This document shows, piece by piece, positions 36,881 to 46,878 of a stretch of 64,000 nt of DNA. The position numbers were made by a program, and so were the translations under genes. The notes under the pieces were generated by a model, which was given only the letters and a program-made list of their open reading frames with translations, was not told the DNA's origin and did not search any database. How positions within the stretch are numbered: position 1 is the stretch's first letter; every line of letters begins with the position of its first letter. Source of the DNA: Massilia antarctica (GTDB taxonomy: Bacteria > Pseudomonadota > Gammaproteobacteria > Burkholderiales > Burkholderiaceae_D); the NCBI RefSeq assembly GCF_015689335.1, contig NZ_CP065053.1, positions 1,178,001 to 1,242,000 of the forward strand, written 5' to 3'.

Positions 36881-37927
36881 TCAGGTGGACGTGGCGCGCA
36901 CGATCAGCTCGGTCGGCAATTGCAGGGAGCCGGCCGGCTGGTTGTCGATGATCGCCAGCAGCGCCCCCACCAAGGCCTGTCCGGCGGCGCGGATCGGCTG
37001 GCGGATCGTGGTCAGCGGTGGATGGAAGTAGGTGGACAGTTCGATGTCGTCGTAACCGACCACGGCGACATCATCGGGCACCTGCTTGCCGAGCGCGCGC
37101 AGGGTGTTAATCGCGGTCATCGCCAGCAAGTCGCTGCAGGCAAACGCTGCATCGTAGGGCACGGCGCGGCGCTCGATCTCGCGCACCGCCTGGTCGCCGC
37201 CCTCGGGCAGGAACGACACCGACACCCGCAGTTGCGGGTCGAGCGGCAAGCCATGCCTGGCCAGCGCGTTGCAATAGCCGCTGTAGCGCTGCGCGACTTC
37301 AGGCAGGTTGATATCGCCAAAAAACGCGATGCGCCTGCGCCCCGCCGCGATCAGGTGTTCGGTGGCCAGCATGCCGCCGCTGACGTTGTCGCCGCCGACG
37401 GTGGTGTAGAGCTGCTGCGGCAGCTGCGCGCCCCACACGACGATCGGCACGTGGCGCGCCGCCAGCTGGTTGAGCTGGTCGTGATGGCGCCACTGGCCGA
37501 TCAGGATCAGGCCGATCACCCTCCCGGTATCGAAAGGCATGGCGGCCGCGTCGAGCTGCTCGGCGTCCACGCGCGAGAGCAGCATGTCGAAACCGCGCTC
37601 GGTCAGCGCATCGGCCAGGCTGCCGAGCATGCTCAGGAAAAACGGATCGGACAAATGCTGGCGCGTCGCCGAATCGTAGGGAACCACCACGCCGATCGTG
37701 CGGTTTTGCTTGAGCCGCAGGTTTTGCGCGCCGATATTGATGGTGTACTTGAGGGAACTGGCCAGCTCCAGGATGCGGGTGCGGGTTTCCTCGTTGACCA
37801 GCGGGCTGCGGTTCAGCGCGCGCGACACGGTCGCTTTCGACACGCCGGCAAGGCGCGCGATGTCGGCCATCTGCAAACGCTTTTGCGCGGCGCTGCCCGC
37901 AAGGTCGTCCGGTGGAGAAGTACCCAT
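36881..37927 (-). CDS. LacI-family transcriptional regulator of the sucrose-type locus
   Basis: 348 residues. The helix-turn-helix is at about 22-45 (ADIARLAGVSKATVSRALN), with the hinge helix near NIGAQNLRLKQ. The periplasmic-binding-protein-like ligand domain follows (IGVVVPYDSATRQ, GGMLATEHLIAAGRRRIAFF, VVGYDDIELSTYFHPPLTTI). Its gene ends 40 bp from operator O2, and the palindromes between it and the receptor gene are its probable targets. It corresponds to SuxR of Xanthomonas, where sucrose relieves repression. A start at ATG 37927 is used; the GST gene is 17 bp upstream on the same strand. Confidence 0.93.
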   Translation of the reverse strand: MGTSPPDDLAGSAAQKRLQMADIARLAGVSKATVSRALNRSPLVNEETRTRILELASSLKYTINIGAQNLRLKQNRTIGVVVPYDSATRQHLSDPFFLSMLGSLADALTERGFDMLLSRVDAEQLDAAAMPFDTGRVIGLILIGQWRHHDQLNQLAARHVPIVVWGAQLPQQLYTTVGGDNVSGGMLATEHLIAAGRRRIAFFGDINLPEVAQRYSGYCNALARHGLPLDPQLRVSVSFLPEGGDQAVREIERRAVPYDAAFACSDLLAMTAINTLRALGKQVPDDVAVVGYDDIELSTYFHPPLTTIRQPIRAAGQALVGALLAIIDNQPAGSLQLPTELIVRATST

Positions 37928-37944
37928 GGCCCCGCAGTGCGCGT

Positions 37945-38553
37945 TTAGAACGGCACCGTGTCTTTGAACGACTGGCGCTCCGACAGCTTGTCGAACAGCT
38001 TGGCCAGGTTGGGGTAGTCGGTGCGCCAGTCGATCTCGGGGAAGCGGAAGGCGATCCAGCCGAGCGCGCAGCCGACGGCGACGTCGGCCAGGGTGTAATG
38101 GTTGCCCTTGCAGAAAGGCGACTCGCCCAGGTTGGCCGACATGACGGCCAGGCCCGCATGCACCTTGCCCATCTGGCGCTCGATCCAGGCCGGGCTCTGC
38201 TGCTCTTGCGGGCGCAGGGTTTTTTCCAGGCGCACCAGCACGGCCGCGTCGAGCACGCCGTCGGCCAGCGCTTCCCAGACCTTGATGTCGGAGCGGTCGC
38301 GCCCGTTCGGCGGCAGCAGCTTGCACACCGGGGTGAGGGTGTCGATGTACTCGACGATGACGCGCGAATCGTACATCGGGCTGCCGTCTTCCATGATCAG
38401 GCAGGGCACCTTGCCCAGCGGATTGGACAGATGAATCCTGGTTTCGGCCGTCCAGACGTTCTCGAGTTCGAGATCATAGTCGAGCTTTTTCTCGGCCATG
38501 ACGACACGAACCTTGCGGACAAACGGACTGGCGGTGGAACCGATGAGTTTCAT
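37945..38553 (-). CDS. Glutathione S-transferase, YibF-like
   Basis: 202-residue GST beginning MKLIGSTASPFVRKVRVVMA, with the catalytic serine region at SPFVRK. GKVPCLIMEDGSPMYDSRVI contains the cis-Pro and glutathione-binding residues. The helical domain ends SERQSFKDTVPF. Length and N-terminus match E. coli YibF (202). It shares the strand with the lacI-type gene after it; linkage to sucrose use is not implied. The substrate is unknown. Confidence 0.9.
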   Translation of the reverse strand: MKLIGSTASPFVRKVRVVMAEKKLDYDLELENVWTAETRIHLSNPLGKVPCLIMEDGSPMYDSRVIVEYIDTLTPVCKLLPPNGRDRSDIKVWEALADGVLDAAVLVRLEKTLRPQEQQSPAWIERQMGKVHAGLAVMSANLGESPFCKGNHYTLADVAVGCALGWIAFRFPEIDWRTDYPNLAKLFDKLSERQSFKDTVPF

Positions 38554-38648
38554 AGATGCTTAGTGTGGACGATTGATCGACAGTATAGCATCGCCCCCGG
38601 CGCGCGATGGGCCCCGGAACGCCGCCCGGACGCGCTTGCAACACAGGC

Positions 38649-38678
38649 TTGACAAGGCCGCCGGTGGTAAAATATCGG
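38649..38678 (+). promoter_or_regulatory. Possible purB promoter
   Basis: TTGACA (38649-38654) is a perfect -35 box. The -10 is weak (ATATCG or TATCGG, 17-18 bp later, within TAAAATATCGG). It lies about 55 bp upstream of the purB ATG. Confidence 0.45.
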
Positions 38679-38718
38679 TCTTTGCAGCAATGCACACAGC
38701 TCATCCATTCCTCCATAA

Positions 38719-40110
<1,392 letters not shown>

Positions 40111-40143
40111 GCCGGCCTGCAAGGTGGGCTGACTGGAAACGTC

Positions 40144-40167
40144 AAAACGGGCCCGTGGGCCCGTTTT
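40144..40167 (+). terminator. Intrinsic terminator after purB
   Basis: AAAACGGGCCC and GGGCCCGTTTT form an 11-bp stem 33 bp after the purB stop, ending in four T. It is symmetrical, so it may work in both directions. Confidence 0.8.
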
Positions 40168-40261
40168 ACATTCACTTACGACTGATACGGCTTTCGCTCT
40201 AGCTGCCGGGGGGGCCCTGCGTTAATCTTTTACTCAAGATCAAACGAACAGGAGCACTACC

Positions 40262-40834
40262 ATGGAACAGATCAACAAAACCTCGCGTATCCACCCATTG
40301 ATGGCGGCAGCGGCGCTGTCGGTCATTGCGCTCAGCGTGGCGGGCACGGCGGCAATCACGGGTCTGATTCCCAGCTCCAAGGCCGACACCAGCGCGGTAG
40401 CGACAGCGCCGCAAGCACTGGTGGCGCCCCAGGCGCTGGCCGCGCAGCCGGCCCCGACGGCCCAGCAACTGGCCGACGCGCAGCTGATGGTAGCCAAGTA
40501 TTCGCCGCAAGCCGCACAGCCGTTGCCGGCGCCTGAACCGGAGTACGAGAAGCCGGTCGTGAAAAAAGTCGTGCATACGCAGCACCATGCCCCACAGCAC
40601 ACCCGGCTTGCGCAACACCAGTCCGACAACTACCGCGCCCAGCCAGCCTATCGCAGCGAGCCGGTGCAGCAGCAAGCAAGCCAGCCCAACTATGTGGGCA
40701 TCGGCACCGGCGCCGTCATCGGCGGTTTGCTCGGTAACCAGATTGGCGGCGGCAAGGGCAAGAAGATTGCCACGGTGGCTGGTGTGATCGGTGGCGGCTT
40801 CCTGGGCAACGAAATCGCCAACCGCAACAAATAA
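40262..40834 (+). CDS. Glycine-zipper 2TM domain protein
   Basis: 190 residues. One N-terminal membrane helix (MAAAALSVIALSVAGTAAIT) is followed by an Ala/Pro/Gln-rich periplasmic linker (about 45-145). The C-terminal glycine-zipper 2TM domain reads VGIGTGAVIGGLLGNQIGGG and IGGGFLGNEIANR, as in the Rickettsia 17-kDa antigen and SlyB-like proteins. The RBS is AGGAG. It probably sits in the envelope and influences membrane integrity; no specific role is known. The 383 bp after it hold the inverted repeat at 40976 and otherwise nothing recognised. Confidence 0.85.
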   Translation: MEQINKTSRIHPLMAAAALSVIALSVAGTAAITGLIPSSKADTSAVATAPQALVAPQALAAQPAPTAQQLADAQLMVAKYSPQAAQPLPAPEPEYEKPVVKKVVHTQHHAPQHTRLAQHQSDNYRAQPAYRSEPVQQQASQPNYVGIGTGAVIGGLLGNQIGGGKGKKIATVAGVIGGGFLGNEIANRNK

Positions 40835-40975
40835 ACCGGCAAGGCGCGGCGCAAACCGGCCCACAAGCAGGGGGCATCGTTTCATGAAGCTCCCGTCGTT
40901 CCCGCCTCTCCAGGAACTGGCCTCCGGACTCGATGGCGTTAGGTTCAGCGTTTTTCTGACCACAAACTTCGAAAC

Positions 40976-41061
40976 CGTCATTCCCGCGCAGGCGGGAATC
41001 CAATTTCGTACCGCTACAGGCGACTCGACAGAATTGGATTCCCGCCTGCGCGGGAATGACG
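40976..41061. repeat. Perfect 30-bp inverted repeat of the GCGCAGGCGGG family, copy 2
   Basis: Arms 40976-41005 and 41032-41061 are exactly complementary over 30 bp, with a 26-bp spacer. The arm begins CGTCATTCCCGCGCAGGCGG, and each arm itself holds a smaller palindrome (TTCCCGC-GCAG-GCGGGAA). It lies between the convergent glycine-zipper and TonB-receptor genes, a REP/BIME-like position. Confidence 0.9.
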
Positions 41062-41217
41062 AAGCTTAAGCTAACGGTAATTGCCTTTGGACTTGCCTCG
41101 TTCCACGGAATTGGAGGAGTTTCTTAGAAACTGGAGGCTGCGCGGGAACGACGGACATTAAGTCAACGGTACGCACTATCCGCACCGTGTCGGCCGGCAT
41201 CGTGACAATTTTCTTCA

Positions 41218-43143
41218 TCAATTCATCCACACCAGCTTGAGCGCAATCTCGCGCGGCACCTCGCTGCGCGTGGCCAGCGGCCCGTACTCGGCATGCGCGC
41301 CGTTGAGATTATTCCCCGACAGCGACAGCTCGACATTGCGGCGCAGGCGCCAGCCGAAGCGCGCGTCCAGCGCCCGGTACGCGGGCACCTTGTCGCTCTC
41401 GAGCCGCGCCACCTTGCGCACGGCCAGCTCCAGTTCCTTGTCGTCGGCCACGGTGAAGGTGGAACGCAGCTGCGCCGTGTGCGACGGATCGCGTCCGCTG
41501 GTGCGCGGTCCGGCCGCATCGTTGCTGCCCGGCTTGAGCCAGAAGCGCTGGTGCAGCGCCATCCAGCCCGCGCTCAGGCGCCAGTAGGGCGTGGCTTGAT
41601 AGCTGCCCCACATCTCGATGCCGCTCGACTTGCCTTCCATCTTGCTGTCGAAGGTCAAAAAGGTGCCCCCCGCATCGACTTCCTGGGTGCGCAAGTGGTC
41701 GTAGCGGTTGTGGAACACGGTAGCCGAGTACGACAGTTGCGGCAGCGGCTGGCCGCGGTAGCCGAGTTCGAACACCTTCGCCACTTCAGAGCGCACCCGC
41801 GGCCCGCCGCGCAGCAAAAACGGGGCGTGGCCGGGAATGTAGGTATCGGCATCGAGCCGTGACGGCGCGCGCACCGTGCGCGAGGCGCCGCCCCACAGCG
41901 CATGGTAGGGCGTGAGCTGCCAGGCCAGGCGCATGCTGGGCAGGAACTCGGCGCCCGTGTAATCGTTGCGCTCGACCCGCGCCCCGAGGATCAGGCGCAG
42001 GTCCTCGCGCACGGCCAGCTCGTCCTGCGCGAACAGGCTGGCCCAGTCCTGCTCGACCTTGGCGGGCAGGAAGGCGATCGTGTCGCTGTTGGTCACCGCA
42101 TCCCAGGTGTGGCGCACATTGGCGCCCCACACCAGCTGGCCAATGCCGCTCGCCGGCAGGCTGTGCTGGAATTGCAGGTCGGCCACCTGGATCCGTTCGG
42201 CATAGGTCGGCGGCACCTCGCGCTGGCTGTGGTCGATGTAGCCCTGCAGCATCAAGCTGCCGCCGCCGGCCAGGGCGTGGGTCCAGTGTCCCGTCAGGCT
42301 GGCGCCGGACGAGCGCACCGTGCCGAGCTTAAGTTTGGTGCCGGTGGAAATCGCCCCCGGCTCCGGCTGGTCGAGCGCACCGCGATAGGCGTTGCCGACC
42401 ACGCTGAACTGATCGGCGCCGCCACCCCAATCGCGCCGCATGCCGGCCTGCCACTGGTGGCGCGCGTCGTTGACCGGCGCGCCGCTGGCCAGTTCCGTGC
42501 GGCGCTCGCCGACATAGGTGGCTTGCAGGCGCCAGTCGCCGCCCCCGCCCTGGCGCAGCGCCACGGCGTTGCCACGCTGGCCGGCGCGCAGCGCCACCAG
42601 GCTGCCCTGGGTCGCGCTGGCGGCGCGCGTGGTGATGTTGATGACACCGTTGACGGCATTCACGCCCCACAAGGTGCCGCCGGGGCCGCTGATCACTTCG
42701 ATCCGCTCTATGTCTTCGAGCATGACTTGCTGGGCATCCCAGCTCACCCCGGAAAAGAAGGGCGAATACACCGAGCGCCCGTCGATCAGCACCAGCAGTT
42801 TATTGGGAACGGTATTGCGGCTGCCGTTAAAGCCGCGCGCGCTGATGGCGTAGCCGTAGCCGCTCGACTGCGCCACCTGCAAATTGGGCGCCAGGCGCAG
42901 CACCTCGGGCACGGTGGCCGCGCCGGAACGGCGGATGTCCTCGGCCGTGATCACGAACACCGAGGCGGCGGCGGCGGCCAGGCGCTCGGGCTTTTTCGAT
43001 ACCGACGTGACCTCGATATTGGCCAGGTCCTCGATCGACATGTCGGCCATGGTGCCGGCCGCGAACGACGATAGCTGCGCGGACGCCGGCAGCGCCAGCA
43101 GCAGCGGCGCGAGTCCGAACCAGCGCGAAAAAATCGTAGTCAT
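41218..43143 (-). CDS. TonB-dependent receptor, second in window
   Basis: 641-residue outer-membrane receptor with a signal peptide ending near PASAQ. Directly after it is DMSIEDLANIEVTSVSKKPE, the opening of a BtuB/CirA-like subclass. The plug carries LLVLIDGRSVYSPFFSGVSW and IERIEVISGPGGTLWGVNAV. The barrel ends in LKLVWMN. No transporter, peptidase or regulator is adjacent to reveal its ligand. It needs TonB, and a tonB gene is at 27685. It is divergent from cytochrome b561 with 184 bp between. Confidence 0.9.
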   Translation of the reverse strand: MTTIFSRWFGLAPLLLALPASAQLSSFAAGTMADMSIEDLANIEVTSVSKKPERLAAAAASVFVITAEDIRRSGAATVPEVLRLAPNLQVAQSSGYGYAISARGFNGSRNTVPNKLLVLIDGRSVYSPFFSGVSWDAQQVMLEDIERIEVISGPGGTLWGVNAVNGVINITTRAASATQGSLVALRAGQRGNAVALRQGGGGDWRLQATYVGERRTELASGAPVNDARHQWQAGMRRDWGGGADQFSVVGNAYRGALDQPEPGAISTGTKLKLGTVRSSGASLTGHWTHALAGGGSLMLQGYIDHSQREVPPTYAERIQVADLQFQHSLPASGIGQLVWGANVRHTWDAVTNSDTIAFLPAKVEQDWASLFAQDELAVREDLRLILGARVERNDYTGAEFLPSMRLAWQLTPYHALWGGASRTVRAPSRLDADTYIPGHAPFLLRGGPRVRSEVAKVFELGYRGQPLPQLSYSATVFHNRYDHLRTQEVDAGGTFLTFDSKMEGKSSGIEMWGSYQATPYWRLSAGWMALHQRFWLKPGSNDAAGPRTSGRDPSHTAQLRSTFTVADDKELELAVRKVARLESDKVPAYRALDARFGWRLRRNVELSLSGNNLNGAHAEYGPLATRSEVPREIALKLVWMN

Positions 43144-43289
43144 GACGCCCCAAGCTCAACGGTGCAACGACGATTCCCAGCATGGATGCGGAACTGGGCC
43201 TCACGCAATTTTACAATATTCAAGCCGCTGCACAGAGCGCGCACTATGGTAATCTGCCCTTCGCAAGCGGTGATGCTGTTTATTTGGTA

Positions 43290-43303
43290 TATTAGTCCTA
43301 ATA
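43290..43303. promoter_or_regulatory. Short dyad upstream of cytochrome b561
   Basis: TATTAG-TC-CTAATA, a 6-bp perfect dyad 25 bp before the ATG at 43328, in an AT-rich patch. It could be a repressor site (MarR-like spacing) for the b561-yceI genes. No cognate regulator is nearby. Confidence 0.35.
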
Positions 43304-43327
43304 CGTACTATTTCCAGGAGCAGGTCC

Positions 43328-43855
43328 ATGCAGGAACGCTACACCTCGACGGCGATTATTTTCCACTGGCTCATTGCCGTGCTGATCGTGGGCGCCTTCA
43401 TCATGGGCCTGGTGATGACCGACATGCCGGGCCTCACCCCCACCAAGCTCAAATACTATTCCTGGCATAAATGGGCCGGCGTGACCGTGCTGGCGCTGGC
43501 CGCCCTGCGCCTGCTGTGGCGCCTGACCCACGCCGCGCCCGCCCAGCCGGCCGCCATGCCCGCCTGGCAAAAAAGCGCCGCCCACGGCTTGCACGGCATG
43601 CTGTACCTGCTGATGTTCGCGGTACCGGTGTCGGGCTACCTGTACACCCTGTCGGCCGGGATTCCGGTGGTCTACTTCGGCCTGTTCAAGCTGCCCGTCA
43701 TCATGGCGGCCGACCCGGGCCTGAAACCGGTGCTCAAAGAAGTCCATTTCTGGCTCAACATGACATTGGCCGGCGCCGTCGCCCTGCACCTGGCGGCCGC
43801 CCTGAAACACCAGTTCATCGACCGCGACGGCGTGCTCAAGCGCATGCTGCCGTAA
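43328..43855 (+). CDS. Cytochrome b561 family protein
   Basis: 175-residue di-haem membrane protein with four helices. Candidate axial histidines are H13 (IIFHWLIAV), H47 (YSWHKWAG), H86 or H89 (AAHGLHGML), H140 and H154 (VALHLAAALKH). It resembles E. coli YceJ/CybB, which pass electrons between quinol and periplasmic acceptors such as superoxide. Two yceI genes follow (28 bp and further on), the same partnership as yceJ-yceI in E. coli. Confidence 0.92.
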   Translation: MQERYTSTAIIFHWLIAVLIVGAFIMGLVMTDMPGLTPTKLKYYSWHKWAGVTVLALAALRLLWRLTHAAPAQPAAMPAWQKSAAHGLHGMLYLLMFAVPVSGYLYTLSAGIPVVYFGLFKLPVIMAADPGLKPVLKEVHFWLNMTLAGAVALHLAAALKHQFIDRDGVLKRMLP

Positions 43856-43883
43856 GCGACCCCATTCATCCCAAGGAGATTGT

Positions 43884-44438
43884 ATGAATCTTACCAATGG
43901 CACTTTGCTTGCCTCCCTGCTCGCCGTGGCGCTGGTCGCCAACGCCGTGCCGCTCAAGACCGACCCGGCCAAAAGCACGGTGTCGGCGTCGTTCAAGCAA
44001 ATGAACGTGCCGGTCGACGCGAAGTTCACCAAATTTACCGCCAACATCGATTACGATCCGGCCAAACCGGACGCCGCCAAGGCCAGCGTCGAGATCGACA
44101 CGGCCAGCCTGGACCTGGGCGATCCGCTGATGAACAAGGAAGTAGCCAAGAAAGACTGGTTCAATTCCGCACAGTTTCCTAAAGCGACGTTTGTCTCTTC
44201 GGGAATCAAGGCGGCCGGCCCGGGCAAGATGACGGTGACCGGCAAGCTGTCGATCAAGGGCAAGACGAGCGATGTCAGCTTTCCCCTGACGGTGAAAACC
44301 GAGGCCGGCAAGCACACCTTCGACGGCACCCTGCCCATCAAGCGCCTTACCTACAACATCGGCGACGGCGAGTGGAAAGACACGAGCATGGTGGCCGATG
44401 AAGTCCTCATCAAATTCCGCGTCAGCGCGGCGCAGTAA
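43884..44438 (+). CDS. YceI-family periplasmic protein (copy 1)
   Basis: 184-residue lipocalin-like protein with a signal peptide (ending about AVALVANA). The beta-barrel carries the YceI pattern DPAKSTVSASFKQMNVPVDA, VEIDTASLDLGDPLMNKEV and KKDWFNSAQFPKATFVSS. Relatives bind polyisoprenoids or amphiphilic ligands in the periplasm. It follows cytochrome b561 closely and precedes a second, diverged YceI gene. Confidence 0.92.
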   Translation: MNLTNGTLLASLLAVALVANAVPLKTDPAKSTVSASFKQMNVPVDAKFTKFTANIDYDPAKPDAAKASVEIDTASLDLGDPLMNKEVAKKDWFNSAQFPKATFVSSGIKAAGPGKMTVTGKLSIKGKTSDVSFPLTVKTEAGKHTFDGTLPIKRLTYNIGDGEWKDTSMVADEVLIKFRVSAAQ

Positions 44439-44495
44439 ACGCAGTACCTTCACCCGCACGCATCCGACATTTCACATCTTAGACAAGGGACACCC

Positions 44496-45065
44496 ATGAA
44501 AATCAAGCACCTGATCGTTGCCATGCTCGCCACCGCGACCGCCACCGCCGCCTTCGCCGCCGATACCTACAAGATCGACCCGACCCATACCTTCCCGAGC
44601 TTCGAAGCCGACCACATGGGCATTTCCATCCTGCGCGGCAAGTTCACCAAGACCGAAGGCAGCGTGGTGCTCGACCGCGCCGCGAAAACCGGTTCCATCG
44701 ACATCAAGATCGATGCCGATTCCCTCGATTTCGGTAACGAAAAACTGAACAAGCACGCCAAGGGCGAAGACATGTTCGACGTCGCCAAGTTCAAGGACGC
44801 GACCTACACCTCGAAGTCGATCACCTTCAAGGGCGACGTCCCGATCTCGGTCGACGGCACCCTGACCCTGCACGGCATCAGCAAGCCGGTGACCCTGACG
44901 ATCAACAAGTTCAAGTGCATCATCCACCCGATGCACAAGAAGGAAGTGTGCGGCGCCGACGCCTCGGCTGAATTCAAGCGCACCGATTTCGGCATCAGCT
45001 ACGCCGTGCCGCCATTCGCACCGGAAGTCAAATTGATGATCCAGGTCGAAGCGGTCAAGAACTAA
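44496..45065 (+). CDS. YceI-family periplasmic protein (copy 2)
   Basis: 189-residue YceI protein with a signal peptide (ending TATAAFA). DTYKIDPTHTFPSFEADHMG is the classical YceI N-terminus, closer to E. coli YceI than copy 1. It has two cysteines (FKCIIHPMHKKEVCGAD), possibly a disulfide. KGEDMFDVAKFKDATYTSKS and TLHGISKPVTLTI are core barrel strands. Last gene of the b561-yceI-yceI set; the terminator at 45081 follows. Confidence 0.93.
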   Translation: MKIKHLIVAMLATATATAAFAADTYKIDPTHTFPSFEADHMGISILRGKFTKTEGSVVLDRAAKTGSIDIKIDADSLDFGNEKLNKHAKGEDMFDVAKFKDATYTSKSITFKGDVPISVDGTLTLHGISKPVTLTINKFKCIIHPMHKKEVCGADASAEFKRTDFGISYAVPPFAPEVKLMIQVEAVKN

Positions 45066-45080
45066 GCAGCCTTGCTCCAG

Positions 45081-45128
45081 ACGTAAAAAAGCCTCGCTTC
45101 CTTGACCGGAAGCGAGGCTTTTTTACGT
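45081..45128. terminator. Strong bidirectional intrinsic terminator
   Basis: AAAAAAGCCTCGCTTCC pairs with GGAAGCGAGGCTTTTTT around a short loop, 16 bp after the yceI stop. A and T runs on both sides allow use from either direction. Confidence 0.92.
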
Positions 45129-45141
45129 GCCGCCTGGATTA

Positions 45142-45262
45142 GGGCGTGTCTGACTGAATCGAAGAGAAAGGCGCAATTCTCCCGTCGTTCCCGCGCAGGC
45201 GGGAACGACGCTAAAACGTTATCGAAATAGGGCCACTTCGCACCGATCAGTCAGACACACCC
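45142..45262. mobile_element. MITE-like element with 16-bp terminal repeats and TA duplication
   Basis: 121-bp non-coding unit. The left end GGGCGTGTCTGACTGA and the inverted right end GGGTGTGTCTGACTGA match at 15 of 16 positions. TA flanks both sides (45140-45141 and 45263-45264), the duplication left by IS630/Tc1-type transposases. Inside is a REP-type palindrome (45183-45210). No coding capacity, so it would move in trans. It lies between the convergent yceI and stress-protein genes. Confidence 0.7.
45183..45210. repeat. GCGCAGGCGGG-family palindrome, copy 3
   Basis: CGTCGTTCCCGC-GCAG-GCGGGAACGACG, a 12-bp perfect stem with a 4-base loop. It has the same core as the arms at 29019 and 40976, here as a single unit inside the MITE-like element. 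Confidence 0.85.
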
Positions 45263-45275
45263 TAGTCAGCCCGGC

Positions 45276-46418
45276 TTAGCGGCCATCGCGGTCGAAGTCG
45301 CCCGGCATGGCGCGCTCGACTTTATCCCATGCCGCGCGGGTGGCCGACTTGGCTTGCTGCCAGTTCAGGCGCGACTTGCCTTTCATGGTCTCCCATTCAT
45401 CGGCCAGGTTGTTCTCCACCGAATCGAAGCTGGTACCGGCATAACGGCCGCGGCTGTTGTAGCCGAGTTCGTAGGCAGGACCGTAGTCGTCATAGGTGTA
45501 GCCTGGCGAATAGTACGGGGCGGTCTGGTAGGAACTGCGCCAGTAAGCCGACTCTTCTTCCGGATTGACCAGCTGGCCAGCCGCTTTACCGGCCATGCCG
45601 CCCGCCATGGCGCCGATCGCCGCGCCCGCCGCCATGCCGACCGGACCACCGACCGCACCGGCGGCCGCGCCCATCGCCGCGCCGCTACCGGCGCCCATGC
45701 CCTTGGCAAAGTGGTGCTCGTGCAGCTCGTCGCCAGCTTTCGGGTTGATCACTTCGGCTGCGCCCTTGCCCGCCAGGCCACCGGCGATACCGCCGATCGC
45801 CGCACCGGCGGCCATGCCGATCGGGCCGGCCGCGGCGCCGATACCGGCCCCGGTCAGCGCGCCAGCGCCAGCGCCAACGCCGGTACCGATGATGTGCTCG
45901 CCTTTGTTTTCAGTCCAGCTGCGCTCGATGTGGGTGGCATCTTCATCGTTGCGTGGATTCACACCCATCAGGATGCCGCCATTCTTGATGCCTTCTTCAT
46001 AGTGCACCACACGTTCCTCAGGGATGCCGGCGCCGATCAGCGCGCCGACCAGGCCGCCGGCAATGCCGCCGGCGCCGGCACCGGCCAGGGCCGCTGCGAT
46101 AGGACCGGCGACGACCAGGCCAATGCCAGGCAGGACCAGGGTGGTGCCGACGGCGGCGATGCCAGCCAGTACGGCGCCGATGGTGCCGCCGATGCCGGCG
46201 CCAACGCCGGCGCCTTCGGCCGCTTTGCTGCCGAGTTCAGTATCGGTATCGTTGAAATAGGTTTTGCGGGTATCGTCCGACATCATCAAGGTGACGTCAT
46301 CCTTGCTGTAGCCGCGGTCGGCGAGGGAGGTGTAAGCCCGCTCTGCACTGTCGCGATCACGGAACAGGCCGGTGACCATGCGGGAATCTTTTTGGGTCGT
46401 GGTGTCGTAATTGCTCAT
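45276..46418 (-). CDS. Stress-type protein with general-stress N-domain and repeated glycine zippers
   Basis: 380 residues; RBS AAGGAA before the ATG at 46418. Residues 14-60 resemble the YflT-type general stress domain (VTGLFRDRDSAERAYTSLAD, GYSKDDVTLMM). Then come three glycine/alanine-rich zipper hairpins at about 70-132, 178-226 and 240-286. The last two are near duplicates (GPIGMAAGAAIGG with GPVGMAAGAAIGA, both ending in a VINP/LVNP turn). A Tyr-rich stretch (291-325) and a tail with CsbD-like WETMKGKSRLNWQQAK finish the protein. Probably envelope-associated and stress-induced; molecular role unknown. Confidence 0.8.
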   Translation of the reverse strand: MSNYDTTTQKDSRMVTGLFRDRDSAERAYTSLADRGYSKDDVTLMMSDDTRKTYFNDTDTELGSKAAEGAGVGAGIGGTIGAVLAGIAAVGTTLVLPGIGLVVAGPIAAALAGAGAGGIAGGLVGALIGAGIPEERVVHYEEGIKNGGILMGVNPRNDEDATHIERSWTENKGEHIIGTGVGAGAGALTGAGIGAAAGPIGMAAGAAIGGIAGGLAGKGAAEVINPKAGDELHEHHFAKGMGAGSGAAMGAAAGAVGGPVGMAAGAAIGAMAGGMAGKAAGQLVNPEEESAYWRSSYQTAPYYSPGYTYDDYGPAYELGYNSRGRYAGTSFDSVENNLADEWETMKGKSRLNWQQAKSATRAAWDKVERAMPGDFDRDGR

Positions 46419-46878
46419 TTCAATTTCCTTTCGAATTTTTGATGTGCGGGGCTCGCATGCAAACCTGGAAATCAATGCCAGTGACGAAACGATAAGGCCG
46501 GCTGAACAATGCTTCCGTACGTTGACGCACTCAAAAACAGTGTTTCCAAATGGCACGGAAAAATGCTGCGATGCGGTGGGCGACAGCCGCTGGTTTATAT
46601 CAAGGATGGGAGCCGTGGCTGCGGCACAGTGGGTAAGGAGAGGGCGCGGTTCGCCCTACCGGCAGCCGCGTTGGCACGCGGCCGGGGCAGCAAGCCGGAT
46701 CCCCGCGAGACGCGGAGCGCGGCCGGGGGTGGCGGCAAGGAATCATCAGAAAGATGTTGATTCGTCCATTACGTTCGTTGCCGCACCGACCGTGCAATCT
46801 CGGCGAATTATTCTTTTTCCATGGCCCGGCGATTGCATGGGGCCGGGGTAAATCACTTAACTAACTGGAGGAATCATT
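46419..46878. other. 460-bp intergenic region between divergent stress genes
   Basis: No convincing gene. It should hold the promoters of the glycine-zipper gene (leftward) and the GlsB-type gene (rightward). A GC-rich middle (about 46640-46740) contains short hairpins such as GGGCGCGGTTCGCCC. No recognised sigma-factor box or small RNA could be assigned. Confidence 0.5.

Noticed and set aside
45354..46442. Plus-strand frame opposite the glycine-zipper gene
   Set aside because: It is an antisense reading of Gly/Ala codons; the minus frame has an RBS and domain structure.
46600..46800. Small open frames between the stress genes
   Set aside because: They lack ribosome sites and conserved features and fall in a GC-rich spacer.
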